This document shows positions 24,058 through 31,333 of a DNA stretch of 49,610 nucleotides, piece by piece. Numbering within the stretch: position 1 is the first letter of the stretch; every line of letters starts with the position of its first letter. This DNA is from Nitrosomonadales bacterium. Lineage in GTDB: Bacteria; Pseudomonadota; Gammaproteobacteria; Burkholderiales; SG8-39. Below the pieces are notes generated by a model, which ran no database searches, had not been told where the DNA came from, and saw only the letters and a list, made by a program, of their open reading frames with translations. Both the position numbers and the translations under genes were made by a program. Location: contig SBAS01000130.1 in assembly GCA_005240145.1 (NCBI GenBank), positions 1-49,610 on the forward strand. The letters run 5' to 3'.

Positions 24058-25262
24058 GCGGGCCGCTCGAAGGCCTCAAAGTCCTCGACATCTCGAACGT
24101 CATTGCGGGTCCTTTTGCCGCCGCATTGCTCGGCGATTTTGGTGCCGAGGTATTGAAGGTTGAACTTCCAGTGAGGGGAAATGCGGGCGGCGATCCCCTG
24201 CGCGGGCTACCGCCGCACAAGGACGGCAAGCCCCTCCTGTGGAAGGCGGTCAACCGCAACAAGCAGGCGATCACGCTCGACCTGCGCAAGCCTGAAGGCC
24301 AGGCGCTCTTCTGCCGGCTGCTGCCGCGCTTCGACGTGCTGATCGAGAACTACCGCCCCGGGACGCTCGACCGCTGGAACCTGCCGAAAGAAAAGCTCTG
24401 GGAACTGCAGCCGAAACTGGTGATCCTGCGCGTGACGGGCTTCGGCCAGACCGGCCCCTATAGCGGCTTCGCCGGGTTCGCGCGCCTGTTCGAGGCCTAT
24501 GCCGGCCTCACCTACATCACGCGCGCGCCTGCCGAGCCGCCGATGCATCCCGGCTATCCGATTGGCGACCCCATCGGCGGCGTGTTTGGCGCCTTCGGCG
24601 TTCTCGCGGCGCTCATGCATCGGGCGAAGAATCCGGACGCCCCCGGCCAGGAGATCGACCTGTCCTGCACCGAAGCCATGATGCGCCTGCTCGAAGTGCT
24701 GCCGATCGAATATGACCAGCTCGGCCAGCTGCACGAACCGGTGGGCAACGGCAACGCCTACGTCGCGCCGGCGGGCGTGTTCCGCTCGGCCGACGGCGAG
24801 TGGGTCACCTTCACCGCGGCGACGCAAAGCGTGTTCGAGCGCTTCTGCCGGATGATCGGCCGCGCCGAGCTGGTCGCCGACCCGCGCTACGCCAGCAACC
24901 CATTGCGCATGCAGCATGCGCCGGCCTTGAACGCGATCGTCGCCGAGTGGATCGGTGCGCGTCCCTACCGCGAGGCGATCCGGGAATTGTCCGAGGCCGG
25001 CGTCTCGGTGGCGCCGGTCTACTCCAATCGCGACATCGCCGAAGACGAGCACTTCCGCTTCAGGCAGTCCATCACCAGGGTAACGGACGCGGACTTCGGT
25101 TCGGTCGCCGTTATCTGCGTCGTACCGCGGCTCTCGGCCACGCCCGGGGAAGCCCGCAGCGCGGGCCCCGCGCCAGGCGCGCACAATGCCGAGGTCTACG
25201 GCAGTTGGCTCGGCCTGTCCGAGCCGGAACAGGATCGACTGCGCGGCGCCGGGGTGATATAG
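24054..25262 (+). CDS. Family III (CaiB/BaiF) CoA-transferase
   Basis: This is a 402-residue family III CoA-transferase. The N-terminal GPLEGLKVLDISNVIAGPFA, then ENYRPGTLDRW and VTGFGQTGPY are typical. The catalytic Asp is expected as Asp172 in PIGDPIGGVFGAFG. It lacks the racemase His/Glu pattern seen in the preceding gene, so a true CoA-transferase between a CoA donor and a carboxylic acid is more likely. The frame is open upstream, but the ATG at 24054 overlaps the racemase stop (ATGA). The two genes would activate and epimerise a carboxylic acid. Confidence 0.92.
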   Translation: MSGPLEGLKVLDISNVIAGPFAAALLGDFGAEVLKVELPVRGNAGGDPLRGLPPHKDGKPLLWKAVNRNKQAITLDLRKPEGQALFCRLLPRFDVLIENYRPGTLDRWNLPKEKLWELQPKLVILRVTGFGQTGPYSGFAGFARLFEAYAGLTYITRAPAEPPMHPGYPIGDPIGGVFGAFGVLAALMHRAKNPDAPGQEIDLSCTEAMMRLLEVLPIEYDQLGQLHEPVGNGNAYVAPAGVFRSADGEWVTFTAATQSVFERFCRMIGRAELVADPRYASNPLRMQHAPALNAIVAEWIGARPYREAIRELSEAGVSVAPVYSNRDIAEDEHFRFRQSITRVTDADFGSVAVICVVPRLSATPGEARSAGPAPGAHNAEVYGSWLGLSEPEQDRLRGAGVI

Positions 25263-25295
25263 AATCCCGCGCGCGATCCACCGCCGAGGTTCCCC

Positions 25296-25922
25296 ATGCT
25301 CAGCCGCCTGATGCCCCGCGAGGGCAATTTCTTCGAATTGTTCAACGCCCACGCCGAGCGCATCGTCGAAGGCAGCCGCGAGCTGGCGGCGATGATCACC
25401 ACGTTCACCGAGGTGGAAAAGCACGCCCAGTACATCGACACCGCCGAGCGCGCCGCGGACAAGATCACGCACGAAACCATCACTCTGCTGCACAAGACCT
25501 TCATCACGCCCTTCGACCGCGAGCAAATCCACCAGCTGATCACCAGGATGGACGACATCCTGGACCTGATGCAGGACGTCGCCGAGTCGATCGTGCTCTA
25601 CGATATCCGCAAGATCACGCCGGAATCCAGGCAACTCGCCGAGATCTGCCAGATGTGCTGCGAGCGCGTGCGCAGCGCCGTGTCGCTGCTGAAGAACGTC
25701 AAGGACGCCGAGGCGATCCTCAAGACCTGCGAGGAAATCGACCGCCTGGAGTCGGACGCCGATCGCGTCATGCGCTCGGCGATGTCCAAACTCTTTCGCG
25801 ACGAGTCGGACATCAAGCAGCTGATCAAGATGCGCACCATCTACGAGTTGCTTGAGCAGATCACCGACCGCTGCGAGGACGTGGCGAACATCATCGAAGG
25901 CATCGTGCTGGAAAATTCCTGA
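25296..25922 (+). CDS. DUF47/PhoU-like accessory protein of a phosphate transporter
   Basis: This is a 208-residue all-helical protein of the DUF47 (TIGR00153) family, distantly related to PhoU. ExxxD-type helices that bind metal are seen in RAADKITHE, TRMDDILDLMQDVAE and ESDADRVM. Such proteins are encoded with PiT transporters and are thought to gate or regulate them. The ATG at 25296 has a GAGG stretch ten bases upstream, and a TATAGAAT element at 25257-25264 may be its -10. The PiT gene follows 29 bases later, so the two form an operon, apparently outside the catabolic region. Confidence 0.93.
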   Translation: MLSRLMPREGNFFELFNAHAERIVEGSRELAAMITTFTEVEKHAQYIDTAERAADKITHETITLLHKTFITPFDREQIHQLITRMDDILDLMQDVAESIVLYDIRKITPESRQLAEICQMCCERVRSAVSLLKNVKDAEAILKTCEEIDRLESDADRVMRSAMSKLFRDESDIKQLIKMRTIYELLEQITDRCEDVANIIEGIVLENS

Positions 25923-25951
25923 GCCCGGACCGCAACCCGGTCGCCGCCTGA

Positions 25952-26968
25952 GTGGAAACCCCGCAACTCGCGCTCTGGATCGTCGTCACGCTGGTGCTGG
26001 TCGCCCTGGCGTTCGACTTCATGAACGGCTTTCACGATGCCGCCAATTCCATTGCAACCGTGGTTTCGACGCGCGTGCTCTCGCCTTACCAGGCGGTGAT
26101 GATGGCGGCGCTCTTCAATTTCCTCGCGCTGTTGGTATTCCAGCTCTCGGTCGCCACCACGATCGGCCGCGGCATCATCGACCAGGGCGTCGTCGATCAC
26201 TTCCTGGTGTTCGGCGCGCTGGTCGGCGCGATCAGCTGGAACGTGATCACCTGGTACTACGGCATTCCGTCCTCGTCCTCGCACGCGCTGATCGGCGGAC
26301 TGGTGGGCGCGGCGGTGGCCAAGGCCGGCACCTGGGCGCTGGTGCCCGCCGGATTGCTGAAGACCATTGCGTTCATTTTCGTCGCACCCTTGCTCGGCAT
26401 GCTGCTGGGCGCCACCCTCATGCTTGCGGTCGCGTGGTTGTTCGTACGAAGTTCGCCGAGCCGGGTCGACCGATGGTTCAGGCGCCTGCAGCTAATCTCG
26501 GCCTCCCTGTATTCGCTCGGCCACGGCGGCAACGACGCGCAGAAAACCATCGGCATCATCTGGATGCTGCTCATCGCCGCCGGCTATCTCGGCACCCAGG
26601 ACCCGGTGCCGGTCTGGGTGATCGCAGCCTGCTACGTCACCATCGCGCTCGGCACCGCATTCGGCGGCTGGCGCATCGTGAAAACCATGGGACAGCGCAT
26701 CACCAAGTTGAAGCCCGTGGGCGGCTGCTGCGCCGAGACCGGCGGCGCGATCATGCTGTTCGTCGCCACCGGCCTCGGCATCCCGGTGTCCACGACGCAC
26801 ACCATTACGGGCGCGATCGTCGGCGTGGGTAGCGCCCAGTCGGCGTCCGCCGTGCGCTGGGGCGTGGCGGGCAACATCCTCTGGGCATGGATCCTGACCA
26901 TCCCCTGTTCCGCCTTCATCGCCGGCGCGGCCTGGTATCTGGGTCGGCTGCTGCTTTCGACCGCCTGA
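25952..26968 (+). CDS. pit: Low-affinity inorganic phosphate transporter, PiT family
   Basis: This is a 338-residue membrane protein with about ten hydrophobic segments. Both copies of the PiT signature are present: FDFMNGFHDAANSIATVVS in the N-terminal half and GHGGNDAQKTIGIIWM in the second. SSSSHALIGGLVG and VSTTHTITGAIVG are the paired inner-loop motifs. It imports phosphate with protons or as a metal-phosphate complex. It is shorter than E. coli PitA, like the single-domain betaproteobacterial form. It starts with GTG at 25952, and its stop lies four bases from the convergent RidA stop. Confidence 0.94.
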   Translation: METPQLALWIVVTLVLVALAFDFMNGFHDAANSIATVVSTRVLSPYQAVMMAALFNFLALLVFQLSVATTIGRGIIDQGVVDHFLVFGALVGAISWNVITWYYGIPSSSSHALIGGLVGAAVAKAGTWALVPAGLLKTIAFIFVAPLLGMLLGATLMLAVAWLFVRSSPSRVDRWFRRLQLISASLYSLGHGGNDAQKTIGIIWMLLIAAGYLGTQDPVPVWVIAACYVTIALGTAFGGWRIVKTMGQRITKLKPVGGCCAETGGAIMLFVATGLGIPVSTTHTITGAIVGVGSAQSASAVRWGVAGNILWAWILTIPCSAFIAGAAWYLGRLLLSTA

Positions 26969-26972
26969 GAGT

Positions 26973-27368
26973 TCAAGGGCGCCTGGCCAGCAGGTCGATT
27001 TCCACGCGCGCGCCAAGGACCAGCGCGGTGACGCCGATGCAGGTGCGCGCCGGACGACGCTCGAGAGGGAAGTAGGACGCGTAGACCGCGTTCATTGGCG
27101 CGTAGTCCGCCGTGAAATGGGTCAGGTAAACGCGCGCGAAGAGGACGTGGCCGAAATCGAGCTTCACGCCCTCCAGCACGCGTTTCAGGTTGTGCATCAC
27201 CTGGTGCGTCTGCGCCTCAATTCCCGCGGGCAACGCTTTGGCGTGGTCGTCGCCTTCGTTCGGCATCTGCCCCGTGACGAAAACCCAGCCGTCGGCCTCG
27301 ACCGCATGGCTGAAAGGCGCCACCGGGCGCGGCCCTCCTGGAATCAGGTGGAATATCGGCGCGGCCAT
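26973..27368 (-). CDS. RidA family protein (Rid/YER057c/UK114)
   Basis: This is a 131-residue Rid-superfamily protein, normal in length. VTGQMP, the NLKRVLEGVKLDFGHVLFARVY helix-strand region and RRPARTCIGVTAL are typical. Arg108 and Glu123 correspond to the catalytic Arg105 and Glu120 of RidA by spacing. RidA hydrolyses reactive 2-aminoacrylate and other enamines or imines to keto acids. The VGVTAL-type end rather than VEVARLP suggests a subgroup (Rid1-7-like) rather than archetypal RidA. The eight-base gap to the histidine phosphatase upstream suggests co-transcription. Confidence 0.9.
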   Translation of the reverse strand: MAAPIFHLIPGGPRPVAPFSHAVEADGWVFVTGQMPNEGDDHAKALPAGIEAQTHQVMHNLKRVLEGVKLDFGHVLFARVYLTHFTADYAPMNAVYASYFPLERRPARTCIGVTALVLGARVEIDLLARRP

Positions 27369-27376
27369 GAAAGGCC

Positions 27377-28039
27377 TCAGGAGTAGGTCAGCGCGCCGTC
27401 GCGCTCTGGCCGGTCGAGGTGCGGCACGTTGTTGAAACTCACGCAGTGGATCCGGCTAGCGCCCGCCTGCAGCTCGCTGATGCCGGTGTTGCGCGTCTGC
27501 AGGTTGAGATCGACCACGCCACGCAGCGGCATGCCCATCACGTCGGCGAGGATGGTCGAGATCGGTCCGCCCGAGCTGACGACGAGCACCCGCTTCGCGG
27601 TGGACTTGCCCATGTCCGCCAGAGCGGAGAGCACGCGGCTGCGGAAATCGGCAAAGGGTTCATGGGGATGCCCCTGCAGCGTGCCATCGGCCCACGCGTA
27701 CATCGCTTCGCGCAGGATACGGAAGTGCTCGCGGCGGTCCCCGCTTTGCGGCAGCGGCTTGCCCTTCAGGTGGGCGTGCAGCAGCGAATGGCTGTCGTAT
27801 TCGTCGAGCCGCGCGTCCTCCGCGGCGGCGAGCGTGCGGCCCAGGCCTTCGCCGATCCCCGCCAGCGTCTCGGCGTGGCGCCGCAGCGAGCCGCGCACGT
27901 GCAGGTCGAAAGCGACACCCCTTTCCTTGAAGTACTCGCCCAGCCAGCGCGACTGGCGCCAGCCGAGTTCGGAGAGCTTGTCGTAGTCGTCCGCCCCGAA
28001 GGACGCCTGTCCGTGCCGCACGAGGATCAGTTCAGCCAT
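27377..28039 (-). CDS. Histidine phosphatase superfamily protein with altered second catalytic site
   Basis: This is a 220-residue branch-1 histidine phosphatase. LILVRHGQA near the N-terminus holds the phosphorylated His9, with the phosphate-binding Arg8 and a later Arg in RGSLRRHAETL. Where members usually have a second catalytic His (S-H-G-G), this protein reads VVSSGGPIS, so the residue is Ser. The reaction (phosphomonoester hydrolysis or mutase) may therefore be weakened or changed. The ATG at 28037-28039 gives MAELILVRHG; longer frames upstream lie over the divergent SDR and are shadow. A 36-base gap separates the two divergent starts. Confidence 0.88.
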   Translation of the reverse strand: MAELILVRHGQASFGADDYDKLSELGWRQSRWLGEYFKERGVAFDLHVRGSLRRHAETLAGIGEGLGRTLAAAEDARLDEYDSHSLLHAHLKGKPLPQSGDRREHFRILREAMYAWADGTLQGHPHEPFADFRSRVLSALADMGKSTAKRVLVVSSGGPISTILADVMGMPLRGVVDLNLQTRNTGISELQAGASRIHCVSFNNVPHLDRPERDGALTYS

Positions 28040-28075
28040 AGCCCTGGATTGTATGAAATATGGAACAATCGCCGC

Positions 28076-28870
28076 ATGCAAATCAAAGACAGAGTGGTGG
28101 TCGTCACGGGAGCCGCGAGCGGCATCGGCAAGGCGCTCGCCCTGCGATTCGCCAGGGAAGGCGCGCGCGGCGTGGTCTGCGCCGACCTGAGCGAGAACGA
28201 CGCCAAGGCGGTCGCGGCGGGCATCGGCGGCCTGGGAATGCGCTGCGACGTGGGCCAGGAGGGCGACATGAACGCGCTCGTGGTCGCCGCGCTCGAGCGC
28301 TACGGCGCGGTCGACATCTTCTGTTCCAACGCCGGCATCATCGGGCGCCACGGCCTGGATGCCTCGCTGAAGGAGTGGCGGCGCACGATGGACGTCAATT
28401 TCATGGCCCACGTGCTCGCGGCGCGCGCCGTGATCCCCGTGATGCTCAAGCAGGGCAGCGGCTACATCGTCGCCACCGCCTCGGCCGCGGGCCTCCTGAT
28501 GCAGGTGGACTCGGCGACCTACACCGTCTCGAAACATGCCGCGGTCGCGTTCGCCGAGTGGCTGTCGGTGAACTACGCGGAGCGCGGCATCAAGGTCTCG
28601 TGCCTCTGCCCCCAAGGCGTGCGCACGCCGATGCTGCTCGGCCCGACGGGCGAGCGCAAGTCCTTCCTCTCGGAGGGCTCGGTAAGCGCGGAAGACGTGG
28701 CGGCGCGCGTCATGGAGGCGATCGAGGCGGAGAAATTCCTCATCCTGCCGCATCCCGAGGTGGCGGAGTACGAGCGCCGCAAGACCGCCGACCGCGATCG
28801 GTGGCTGGGCGGCATGCGCCGCCTGCGCGCCTCGATCCTGGCGGATCCCAACATGCGCGGCCTGGACTGA
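28076..28870 (+). CDS. Short-chain dehydrogenase/reductase (SDR)
   Basis: This is a 264-residue classical SDR. TGAASGIG (11-18) binds the cofactor, CADLS after the second strand favours NAD(H), SNAGI replaces NNAG, and Ser and TYTVSKHA supply the Ser-Tyr-Lys set. The C-terminal 40 residues extend beyond minimal SDRs with a basic, helical tail. It is a single gene, divergent from the histidine phosphatase and convergent with the copper chaperone gene. No pathway link is visible. Confidence 0.9.
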   Translation: MQIKDRVVVVTGAASGIGKALALRFAREGARGVVCADLSENDAKAVAAGIGGLGMRCDVGQEGDMNALVVAALERYGAVDIFCSNAGIIGRHGLDASLKEWRRTMDVNFMAHVLAARAVIPVMLKQGSGYIVATASAAGLLMQVDSATYTVSKHAAVAFAEWLSVNYAERGIKVSCLCPQGVRTPMLLGPTGERKSFLSEGSVSAEDVAARVMEAIEAEKFLILPHPEVAEYERRKTADRDRWLGGMRRLRASILADPNMRGLD

Positions 28871-28888
28871 ATGAAAATTGAATAGCGG

Positions 28889-29338
28889 CTAGTGTTTGTG
28901 CTGGCCGGAAGGAGCGGCACTATCGCCGAGGCGGCCGACGTGGAATTCAGCGCTGACCTCGCCGGCTTTTTCGAACTTCAGCTTCACCGCCACCTTCTCG
29001 CCTTCCTTGAACGGCCGCGTGAGGTCCATGAACATCAGGTGCGCCCCGCCGGGCTTGAGCTCGAAGCTGCCCTTCGCCGGCACGTCGTAGCCAGCCACCT
29101 GGCGCATTTTCATCACGCCGTTGTCGTTGATGTGCACGTGCAGCTCCACCTTCGCGGCAGCGGGCGAGGACGCCGACACCAGGCGATCGGGCGCGGCGCC
29201 CGCGTTGCGGATCACCATGTAGCCGCCGGCGACCTTCGCACCGGGTGCGGTGGCGCGCGCCCAGGGCTTTTCGATCTGCATTTGCGCCTGGACGGGAAAT
29301 GCAATGCAGAGAACAAGGATAAAAAACGGGATTTTCAT
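28889..29338 (-). CDS. PCu(A)C periplasmic copper chaperone
   Basis: This is a 149-residue secreted copper-binding protein. The signal peptide is MKIPFFILVLCIAFPVQAQ. The cupredoxin-like core has the copper-site pieces LHVHINDNGVMKMRQV and, 20-odd residues later, GGAHLMFMDL, close to the family consensus of paired His and Met ligands. The C-terminus ends in GQHKH, a further possible metal site. PCu(A)C delivers Cu(I) to the CuA centre of cytochrome oxidase with Sco proteins. The partners are not encoded here. The ATG overlaps the stop of the enolase-superfamily gene (ATGA), which is an unusual neighbour. Confidence 0.93.
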   Translation of the reverse strand: MKIPFFILVLCIAFPVQAQMQIEKPWARATAPGAKVAGGYMVIRNAGAAPDRLVSASSPAAAKVELHVHINDNGVMKMRQVAGYDVPAKGSFELKPGGAHLMFMDLTRPFKEGEKVAVKLKFEKAGEVSAEFHVGRLGDSAAPSGQHKH

Positions 29339-30426
29339 GCGGCGTACCGCTTCACGGCCTTCTCGTTCCATTTCATTCCCAGGCCTGCACCCGCAGCGCC
29401 CACGGCCCTGCCCCTGACGATGCGCACCGGCTCCTCCAGCACGGGGTCGGCCCAGTCCACATACTCCAGCCAGTGGCAGGTCGGCGTCACGGCAAGAAGC
29501 TGGCAGCTCGCCTCGGCAAAAAGGTGGCTCGACATCTCCAGGCCCGCGCCCTGCGCCAGCGCCGCGGCGCGCATCCAACCCGTGACGCCGCCGATGCGCT
29601 GCGCATCGGGCATGACGTAGTCACAGCAACCGGCGGCGATGGCCTGCGCCATCTGCTCCGGGCCCATGAAATTCTCGCCGATCTGGATCGGCGTCGCGAC
29701 TTCGCGCGCAACTTCGGCGCAACCGGCGAAGTTATCGGCGCGGATCGGCTCTTCGATCCACAGCACCCCGCCCTCTGCGTCGATCATGCGCCCGCGCCGG
29801 ATCGCCTCCGACACCGTCAGCGCCTGGTTGAAATCCACCATCAGCGTAATTTTCGGCCCGATGGTTTTCTTCACCGCGCGCAGCGCTGCGATGTCGGCCG
29901 CCGCCGTCGGCCTGCCAAGGCGCAGCTTCACCGCCGAGAATCCGGCGGCAACCAGCTGCTCGGCTTCCTTTGCCAGCGGCTTCAATTCCTGTATGCCCAG
30001 GCCATTCGAGTTGTACGCGAGGACCGGCCGCGGCGCGCCGCCCAGCAACCGCACCACCGGCTTGCCGAGTGCCTGTCCGAGCGCGTCCCAGGCGCACATG
30101 TCGATGGCCGACATGGCAAAGAGCACGATGTTGTGGACACCGAGCAGGGTGTGCCGCGCGCGCAGTTTCTTCTCGATCTCGAACGGCGCCACGGCATCGC
30201 CCTGCAGCATCTCGCCCATCGCCTCCACCAGCGCGGCGACCGGTTTCAAAGCCGATCTGGTTATGGAAAAGAGATATGAGCGACCAACGATGCCGCCGTC
30301 CGTTTTCAGGTCAACCAGCAGCAACGGCGCCACGCTCACTGCGCCGGTGCTGGTCTGCAGCGGCCGGCGCATCGGCACCGCCACCGCACGCACCGAAACG
30401 GACTTTACTTTCAGATCTGCCCTCAT
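29335..30426 (-). CDS. Enolase-superfamily enzyme, mandelate racemase type
   Basis: This is a 363-residue TIM-barrel enzyme of the mandelate racemase/muconate lactonising group. The three metal ligands are Asp198 (VDFNQ), Glu225 or Glu226 (WIEEP) and Glu251 (GEN). His301 (SSHLF) pairs with Asp274, and Glu321 is in place. These line up with mandelate racemase residues D195, E221, E247, H297, D270 and E317 at a +3 or +4 offset. The Lys164 equivalent is Lys167, but the catalytic Lys166 equivalent is Arg169 (KLR). It therefore abstracts an alpha-proton from a carboxylate but may do so with only one base, for example as a dehydratase. It overlaps the alpha/beta hydrolase upstream by four bases. 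Confidence 0.9.
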   Translation of the reverse strand: MRADLKVKSVSVRAVAVPMRRPLQTSTGAVSVAPLLLVDLKTDGGIVGRSYLFSITRSALKPVAALVEAMGEMLQGDAVAPFEIEKKLRARHTLLGVHNIVLFAMSAIDMCAWDALGQALGKPVVRLLGGAPRPVLAYNSNGLGIQELKPLAKEAEQLVAAGFSAVKLRLGRPTAAADIAALRAVKKTIGPKITLMVDFNQALTVSEAIRRGRMIDAEGGVLWIEEPIRADNFAGCAEVAREVATPIQIGENFMGPEQMAQAIAAGCCDYVMPDAQRIGGVTGWMRAAALAQGAGLEMSSHLFAEASCQLLAVTPTCHWLEYVDWADPVLEEPVRIVRGRAVGAAGAGLGMKWNEKAVKRYAA

Positions 30427-31313
30427 GGTTTTCCGGACGGGCCCCAGATGGAAGGGGGCGCGGCGCGCAGATCGCGCTCGCCCCAGCGGCCAGCCTCGAC
30501 CTGGTGGAGGAAGTCCTCCAGCAGCGAATTGAACAGCGCCGGTTCCTCCAGGTTGATGCCGTGCCCGCTCCTGGGCAGGATCGCCAGTCCCGCGGTGGGG
30601 ATGCAGCGCTTCATCAGCAGGCAGACTTCGAGGCAGGGCTCCTCTTCGTCCCCCGCCATGATCAGCGTGGGCACCCGGATGCGCTTCATTTCCTCGGTCA
30701 GATCGTAGAGCGACGGCCGGCGCCCCTGGTAGCCCAGATTGGTGTTCGCCGAGCCCAGCGCGGAATGCCCGGAGAGTTGCTCGATGTATTCCGCAAAACC
30801 GCGCGGGTCCTTGTTCTGGTACTGCACGCGCGTCGGGCCATGGCCATAGGTGGAAGCGAAAAACACCATGCCCTTTTCGAGGATGATTTTGGCGTTGTCG
30901 CGTGCCGCCGCCTGGAAGCTCGCGTACTGCGCCGGGTGGGCGCCATAGCCGCCGCCCGCGACGGTGATCGACAGCGAGCGCGCCGCGTAGTGCATGCCGA
31001 AATGCAGCGACGCGAAGGCGCCCATGGACAGGCCGACGACGTGCGCCTTGGCGATCGACAATCCGTCGAGTACGCAGCGGATGTCGTCGCGGGCGCGCGC
31101 CTGCGAGTAGCGCTCGAAGTCATCGGGGACGTCCGAGGGCGGATAGCCGCGCGCGTTGTAGGCGATACAGCGGTAGCGCCGCGAGAAATACCGCATTTGC
31201 GGTTCCCAGCTGCGGCCATCGCCGGCGAATTCGTGCACGAAAACGATGGGCGCGCCGCTGCCGGCCTCTTCGTAGTGGAGTTTTACTCCGTCGTCGGTCG
31301 AAATGGAGGGCAT
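30423..31313 (-). CDS. Alpha/beta-fold hydrolase
   Basis: This is a 296-residue alpha/beta hydrolase. The oxyanion strand reads VFVHEFAGDG, the nucleophile elbow is GLSMGA with Ser96, and the catalytic His lies in RSGHGINLEEP. The acid is expected in AGDEEEP. The fold resembles carboxylesterases and enol-lactone hydrolases of the 3-oxoadipate type. It is the first gene of a leftward operon with the enolase-superfamily enzyme, which could act on the same acid. The start lies 20 bases from the divergent SDR start, so promoter elements for each must sit partly inside the neighbour's coding sequence. Confidence 0.9.
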   Translation of the reverse strand: MPSISTDDGVKLHYEEAGSGAPIVFVHEFAGDGRSWEPQMRYFSRRYRCIAYNARGYPPSDVPDDFERYSQARARDDIRCVLDGLSIAKAHVVGLSMGAFASLHFGMHYAARSLSITVAGGGYGAHPAQYASFQAAARDNAKIILEKGMVFFASTYGHGPTRVQYQNKDPRGFAEYIEQLSGHSALGSANTNLGYQGRRPSLYDLTEEMKRIRVPTLIMAGDEEEPCLEVCLLMKRCIPTAGLAILPRSGHGINLEEPALFNSLLEDFLHQVEAGRWGERDLRAAPPSIWGPSGKP

Positions 31314-31333
31314 GTTGCTAGACTATCAAATCC

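Noticed and set aside
25257-25264. TATAGAAT, a -10-like element before the DUF47-PiT pair
   Set aside because: No matching -35 at a proper distance; noted in the gene entry but not listed as a promoter. The same applies to TAGAAT at 35742-35747 before yheS.
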